The position numbers were made by a program, and so were the translations under genes. 64,000 nucleotides of DNA from Auricularia sp. M13. Lineage: Eukaryota; Basidiomycota; Agaricomycetes; Auriculariales; Auriculariaceae. Location: positions 3,038,001 to 3,102,000 of the forward strand of contig CM073202.1 of the NCBI GenBank assembly GCA_037042915.1, read 5' to 3'. Below, piece after piece: positions 59,064-64,000 of the stretch (position 1 is its first letter; every line of letters starts with the position of its first letter). The notes beneath the pieces are model-generated. The model saw only the letters and a list, made by a program, of their open reading frames with translations, made no database searches and was not told where the DNA came from.

Positions 59064-59391
59064 AGAAGCAACTCGGAATGTATTGGTCTGTACCCTCTCT
59101 CTTATGCGAATTGTGTCAGAAAATCAATGCCACTGTGGAATCTTCCGTGCCACGCTGCGACCATGGTATTACATGCTGCCGTTAACGACCGTTTAACCTT
59201 GCTTGCTGGTGGGTTCCGCCTCCCAAGATCCACGTGGTGGTCGTTCATCGATGTAACAATCGGAGGTGCTGTTGCCACATGGCCTATTGTTATCATTCTT
59301 CGATATATGCGAGCGCCCTGCCCTGTCAATCGGTCTCCCCTTCAAATCTACCCGCGCCACCAGCTTGCTCGCGCACGCCCTGACAAGTGAC
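59064..59391. other. Short intergenic gap
   Basis: Between the DUF1479 stop and the F-box start. An in-frame 5' extension of the F-box frame (from 59266) crosses it but is probably leader. Confidence 0.4.
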
Positions 59392-60921
59392 ATGTCAAAC
59401 GACGCACCGAGATCTTTTCCTGCCCTCGTCCCCAGAGCAGACCGCTTGCCATGGACGGTTCTCGTGCAGATCTTTCGTCATGCAACCAGGACGAACGACC
59501 CGTCGGCGCCATATCCCTACTTCAGCATAGCTCAGGTAGTCAGGCTCTCTCTTGTCTGCAAGCACTGGCGTGCTGTGGCCACCGGAACCCCGATCTTGTG
59601 GGCGTTTATCTATTTACTGCCGACGGCAGTTTATCGGCTTCTTCGCAACCCCGAACAGCAGAGCGCTCTCAAGGCTCTGGACACTATCTTTCGTCGCTCC
59701 ACTACGTTTACCGTCTACATCCAAGTGGCCCTCATCCCTAAGCACGAGGACATGAGTCTCACCGAGAACCAGCGCCACCAACGACGCTCTCTCGCACTGT
59801 GGCTAATTCTGAGAGTCATCCTGCAACATATCGAGCACGCTCTCTGCATCCACATCAGCGTCGACCACCCCCTTCTCGTCACCCGCGTGCTCACGGAGAT
59901 CGCAAAGAAGAAGAATTCGCCGTCGCCGCTTCGGATGTTCCAGCTCACGTTAGACGATGCGGACCCCAAGGTCCTCTCGCTCGGACCCATGCTTAACGAG
60001 AAGGGCGAACGGCCCATCCTCGCACTTCCCGGGCGCGAACTGCTCAACCTCACGCTCCAAAATGTCGCCTTCGACTGGGACGCGTCTATGTTCGGCCCCA
60101 CCGATAGCCGCGTGCCGTTCCCCAAAGTACGCTTGCTCACCATGCACTACCCGCCGCCGTACCAGGACCCGCAGCGCATCTGGAAGGTGCCGAGCTTCGA
60201 CCGCTTCGCCACGATGCTGATCAGCCTCCCGAACCTCGTCGCGCTCGACTTGACCGTCTTCGGCCCCAACGAGCACACGTTCCCCAAGCTCGGCGCCAAC
60301 TCGTACCTCTGGCTCGACAACCTGCGCAGTCTCAAGCTCAGAGCGATGCGCCCCACGTACATGACGCGCCTGCTGCAGTACTTCAACCTCAGCCGACTCA
60401 CCGAGCTCATGCTGTACCTGGAGCCATCCGTCACCGAGCCATTCGTGCCGATGGGGCTCGGGGAAGACGAGCACGAATGGGCGCCGCTCATCTCAGTTCT
60501 GCGCGGCGCGCACACTATGGAGCGTCCGTGGCTATCCCTAAAGGCGCTGACGACGCTCAAGTTGCACAGCGCAGACGTACCATGGGGAAGACTTGCCGCC
60601 GTGTTCGAGAATACCTCGTCCGTGCGCGACCTCACCATCCCGATTACAGAGGTACCCGCCCTGGCTGCATATACAGACGAAGCAAAGACCACTTGCGTCC
60701 TGCCAGCACTCTCCGTGCTCGCGTTATGCAGCGAGAACGGCGACCCGGCTATTCAGCTGGCGCGGATCGTCCGCAAGGCGCTCCTCCAGCGCGCAAGACG
60801 AATGCCCCCCATAAAGGAACTGTCTGGACCGTCGTGGCTGATAGACTGGTTGTGCGATTTGGGACGTTATGACCTGTACGCCGTAGATATGCATTCCTGG
60901 CCAGAGTGTGACGAGATATGA
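59392..60921 (+). CDS. F-box protein, 509 aa, intronless
   Basis: Starts MSNDAPRSF. The F-box-like motif is at about residues 19-65: LPWTVLVQIFRHAT, then VRLSLVCKHWRAVATGTPILW. This is the usual N-terminal F-box of the large mushroom F-box family (SCF ubiquitin-ligase substrate adaptors that bind Skp1). The rest contains leucine-rich stretches (LLNLTLQNVAFDWD, LDNLRSLKLRAMR, LTELMLYL, LKALTTLKLHSADV) spaced like degenerate leucine-rich repeats, the expected substrate-binding part. The frame extends upstream to 59266, but the conserved layout favours this ATG. Substrate unknown. Confidence 0.85.
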   Translation: MSNDAPRSFPALVPRADRLPWTVLVQIFRHATRTNDPSAPYPYFSIAQVVRLSLVCKHWRAVATGTPILWAFIYLLPTAVYRLLRNPEQQSALKALDTIFRRSTTFTVYIQVALIPKHEDMSLTENQRHQRRSLALWLILRVILQHIEHALCIHISVDHPLLVTRVLTEIAKKKNSPSPLRMFQLTLDDADPKVLSLGPMLNEKGERPILALPGRELLNLTLQNVAFDWDASMFGPTDSRVPFPKVRLLTMHYPPPYQDPQRIWKVPSFDRFATMLISLPNLVALDLTVFGPNEHTFPKLGANSYLWLDNLRSLKLRAMRPTYMTRLLQYFNLSRLTELMLYLEPSVTEPFVPMGLGEDEHEWAPLISVLRGAHTMERPWLSLKALTTLKLHSADVPWGRLAAVFENTSSVRDLTIPITEVPALAAYTDEAKTTCVLPALSVLALCSENGDPAIQLARIVRKALLQRARRMPPIKELSGPSWLIDWLCDLGRYDLYAVDMHSWPECDEI

Positions 60922-61036
60922 CAATCGTAAATGTTCCATTTGTTATTGTGCAACGAGCCGCTGATTCCAAGATGCATCCGGATTACAAGCAAGATAGCAA
61001 GGGAAAGGTGGTTGGGCCATAGTAGTAGTAGTTCGT
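60922..61036. other. Convergent 3' gap
   Basis: 115 bp between two convergent genes. Nothing else seen. Confidence 0.5.
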
Positions 61037-62319
61037 TCATCGCGCTTTACCCCACGTGACAGGGAAGAGCCGTCGTTCCTTAGCGCCGGTGAAGGCGCCG
61101 CTGAGACGCACTGCACTGCTCACGCGCTTGAGCAGTCCGCTGAATCGTTTCGCGGCTTTCTGCTGGTGCGTGGACATAGGCAGGCTGTCGACGTCGTCGT
61201 CGCTCTCGGTATGCGGCGCCAACCCGGTGGTGTAATAAGACTGCGAGATATTCAGGCCGCGGTTAGTGTTTGCGCAGGTACAGGGCAAGGCACGTACGCG
61301 ACGCGTCGAATCGACGCTGGGCCTCACGACGCCATGATCAACGCTAGACCGCGAATGGCCGAAGCTAGACGATGAAAAAGACAATCGAGAGCTTTCGCGC
61401 GTTCCGTCCGTCGTCTGCATCAGAGAGGACAATGAGAAATTTGGCGTGAGCACATCGACGTAACCGGTAGCAACGCAATATACGCACGCTAGCGACGGAC
61501 GTTCTTCTCGACGCAACGGACAGTGCGCCTGGAATTGGCAGTAGAATTCCTAGGGCAATAGCCCCTGGTGTCGGCGCGCGAAGAGGAGGCGTCTCCGGGC
61601 GAGGCGTGTCTACCGCGGCGGCCGATGCCTGGACGGATAGGCGGGCCAACATAGACTATGCAGAGTGAGCGAAGAACAAAGGGAAAAAGGACAATGAAGC
61701 ATCTCACATGGCGTTGTGCTGTTTTCCGGGCGACATAGGCCGCGAATTTAGGCTGACTGTGCGGCGCGCCGGCGTCAGGGGTTGACGGACGCGACGTCAG
61801 GGAGTTGGAGGCGGTGTAAGAACGTGTGTTGGGCCGGTCGGGGTGTTCATGAGCGTGGAATGCAGGTGCAGAATTAGGAGGGTTGTATAAGAAGGAAGCT
61901 TGCATGGGTGATGGGTTGGGCATAGAGGATGGCTTGGAGGTCGTTGCATTATCGAGGAGGGGTATCGTAGTCGTGGAAGCGAGAGAGCAGAGAAGGGGAC
62001 GATTAACTGAGGACGGTGCGCTGATAGTTCGAGGGCGGGGGGCCTTGGCGGCCCAGTCTCGCGCGACTTCGACGTCGCTCCAATGGCACCAAAGACACAT
62101 GGGAAGCCCACGATCATGGCTGAAGCCACAGCTGGCGCATTCGAAGAGCGGGCGACCGTCTCTGAGCAGTTCGCCTAGAGGTAACGAAGGCGAAGTGTGT
62201 ATCCGGGGCTGGCAAATGCGGTAAGGATCGTCTCCAATATCTCAGGATACTCGATCGCTTACTTCGGCAGCGACGCGCGAGGGCGGTATCCACGCGCGTT
62301 TGAGCGCGCGTCGCTCCAT
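61037..62319 (-). CDS. Cys4 zinc-ribbon family protein, intact member C, 367 aa
   Basis: Exons 62319-62263, 62208-61708, 61655-61488 and 61414-61037 (introns 54, 52, 73 nt) close in frame. Exon 1 is basic (MERRALKRAWIPPSRVAAE). Exon 2 begins PRIHTSPSLPLGELLRDGRP and carries C43-x2-C46-x10-C57-x2-C60, with the conserved CGF...DR...CLWC pattern, then a long Ser/Pro/Thr-rich disordered region ending KFAAYVARKTAQ. Exon 3 has PTPGAIALGILLPIPG. Exon 4 has an acidic patch (TESDDDVDS), then QKAAKRFSGLLKRVSSAVRL, a likely amphipathic helix. I know no family name for it. Three decayed relatives occur in the NLR cluster of this window, so it may be the source gene. Function unknown. Confidence 0.7.
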
Positions 62320-64000
62320 ATTAGACGTAGAAAAGCCCGAGCAAACGCGTCCGGACGCGTGTTGAGATGCTGGGTATTAGCACGCTGACGGTATCGGTTC
62401 AAGGAGCGGAGTTAATCGGCCTTAGCCGTCAGAACAATGAGTTTCACCGTCGCCGATTTCAAAGGCTCTTCCCTTTGTAAATGCAAGGCTTTAAGTTACA
62501 GAAATTAGCCTATATATTTTACAACGATGTACTACATTGAGCAGAACATAGTCGTACTTTCTCAGCAAATTCTCAGCAATTCTCACCGCCCCGATCATAT
62601 TAGGTAGAGACTCGAACTGCATTTATGACCACAGGCACTCCCAAGACCCAATATTTCAGTAGTATTAATATGTGAGAGTCCATGAGCTGATCTGTAGTCC
62701 CGTTTCCTCATGTCAAGTCGCTGGTCAGCGTTGACGACGAGCTGAGCCTTGTGATTGAAGCGATAGAAAACTTTGCTTTTTACTGTAGATGTACGATAGA
62801 GAAACTGACAGACTTGGAGGCAACGCTTAAAGACTCTCTTGTCGTCAGCCGTCTTCAACTGGATTACCGCACCCGGAAGATTGAGTCACCGATTCAACTG
62901 GGAGTCAGACACGTCAGAGTCAAACTTAAAGCACTGTATTAAGCATTTACGATGTGACGATACCTATGACGGCGAGCGGCAGAGTCACCTGTACAGAGCC
63001 TGTCAAGCGCACATGTCTTGGACCCGCACGGTCTCACCGCCGCCGCAGGGCGAAAGACAGGACTTCAAGCTTCAAGTGAGCTTTGCAGTTGCACAGTGCA
63101 GCCCAGCTGCGCTGCGGTCACACGGCCAAGCGGCCAAACATTCCCTCGGGTATCACGGTCGCACGGCAAATGAAGACTCAAAAAAAATTGCGCATCGACC
63201 AACATTGAGCATAGCTTCCTTGAAATTGCAGCGATAAATCCGGCTCTGAGATGGCCATGATTGCACAAAAAACCGGGGTTGGAAGGATTGAGCGCGACAT
63301 GCAATAAACCTACAATGAAAGTTGCTGTTAGTGCCGCCATTGAAACATCCGGGACGAGCGTCCGATACGCTGATAGAGCTCTCTCTCTCCCCATGCCCAC
63401 TCCGTCGCCAGGTGTACCGCGCCCTTGTATTCATGGCTCTTTGCCGCTTTGGCTCCTGTGGAGATTGAAGAGCGCCAAGTCTGGTTCCAAAGCGGGAAGA
63501 CGCACGATGGAGGACGCGCGGCGCGGCTCTTCACAGCCGGCGTCCCACCAGGGACAGGCCATTGGGCTATTATAGCAGGTCTTCAGCTCCATGCCTGCTC
63601 ACAGCCGTTGGAACGTGCAGGCTCACCTGGTTCCAGTACCCCACCAGCTCCACGGGCTGAGTCTTCGGATCGACCGCATGGACACAACGCTAGCCGGCAC
63701 CGCGGCGATATCCAGCATCTTTCCTTTGACACTCGACCGCAGTTGAAACGATTCTGACTCAGGATGCCAATTGTCGCCTGTCGTGCGTGTTGCTTTGACT
63801 GGCCATCGTCGTGCGCTCTGGCTGTGTCGACTGGTTGAAGCCTGCACGTGGGGTCCCCCATACTGGTAGTTATATACCGGGACGATTTGCTCTTCTTCAT
63901 GGAGGACTGGTGTGCGCCGCCTGGGGCATGCACTAGATATCAGGTCTGGGCTTAGCGGACGGGTATAACACGTGGAAAGCGTGCTTACTGCTCATTATCA
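62320..64000. other. No resolved gene; possible minus-strand exon near 63600-63850
   Basis: Mostly short frames. On the minus strand about 63600-63850, one frame reads HPESESFQLRSSVKGKMLD and another AVDPKTQPVELVGYWNQV, with a GTGAGC donor at about 63629. This could be the end of a spliced gene running in from the right edge, but it cannot be assembled within the window. Confidence 0.3.

Noticed and set aside
1-64000. CRISPR array, bacterial operon or Shine-Dalgarno signals
   Set aside because: Spliceosomal introns throughout and no regularly spaced repeat-spacer arrays; this is eukaryotic nuclear DNA.

Overview
The window is nuclear DNA of a basidiomycete fungus, most likely an Agaricomycete. 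Genes are broken by many 41-74 nt GT-AG introns, and the families present are typical of mushroom-forming fungi: NACHT-WD40 NLR-like proteins, a DUF6532 protein, small BTB/POZ genes with a shared intron pattern, a RING-type protein family, an AA9 lytic polysaccharide monooxygenase, a DUF1479 protein and an F-box protein. All gene models were spliced by hand. Those called intact close in frame across every intron.

Layout. 1-2.6 kb: edge of a C2H2 zinc-finger (transposase-like) gene and a broken UBR1-like N-recognin fragment. 2.7-5.3 kb: a small hypothetical gene and a complete nine-exon DUF6532 gene. 5.6-39.2 kb: an NLR cluster. It holds a 5'-truncated NACHT-WD40 gene (5.6-8.2 kb) and then two tandem copies of a roughly 15 kb unit (about 8.9-22.7 and 23.9-39.2 kb). 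Each unit has the order: minus-strand zinc-ribbon family gene, RING-gene remnants, full-length plus-strand NACHT-WD40 gene (1482 and 1486 aa), then a convergent minus-strand RING gene (pseudogene in unit 1, intact in unit 2). A BTB gene replaces part of unit 2. 39.5-42.9 kb: a 503-aa unknown gene and a C2H2 transcription factor. 43.9-51.1 kb: a MULE-like transposase pseudogene, a tRNA-like remnant, stem-loops, a spliced hypothetical gene, a ladder of intron-donor-like repeats and a gene with a GRF-like zinc motif. 51.8-62.3 kb: the conserved housekeeping-like end, with an AA9 LPMO, two BTB genes, HSBP1, DUF1479, F-box, and the only intact member of the zinc-ribbon family. The last 1.7 kb has no resolved gene.

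Biology. The cluster looks like a birth-and-death NLR locus. Ligand-sensing WD40 parts diverge between copies, while an internal tract of about 1.9 kb, covering most of the N-terminal helical region and the NACHT, is nearly identical and so recently homogenised. The repeated linkage of an NLR with a RING gene and a previously unnamed Cys4 zinc-ribbon protein is the most interesting feature. That these genes work together in non-self recognition or regulated death is an inference from linkage only.
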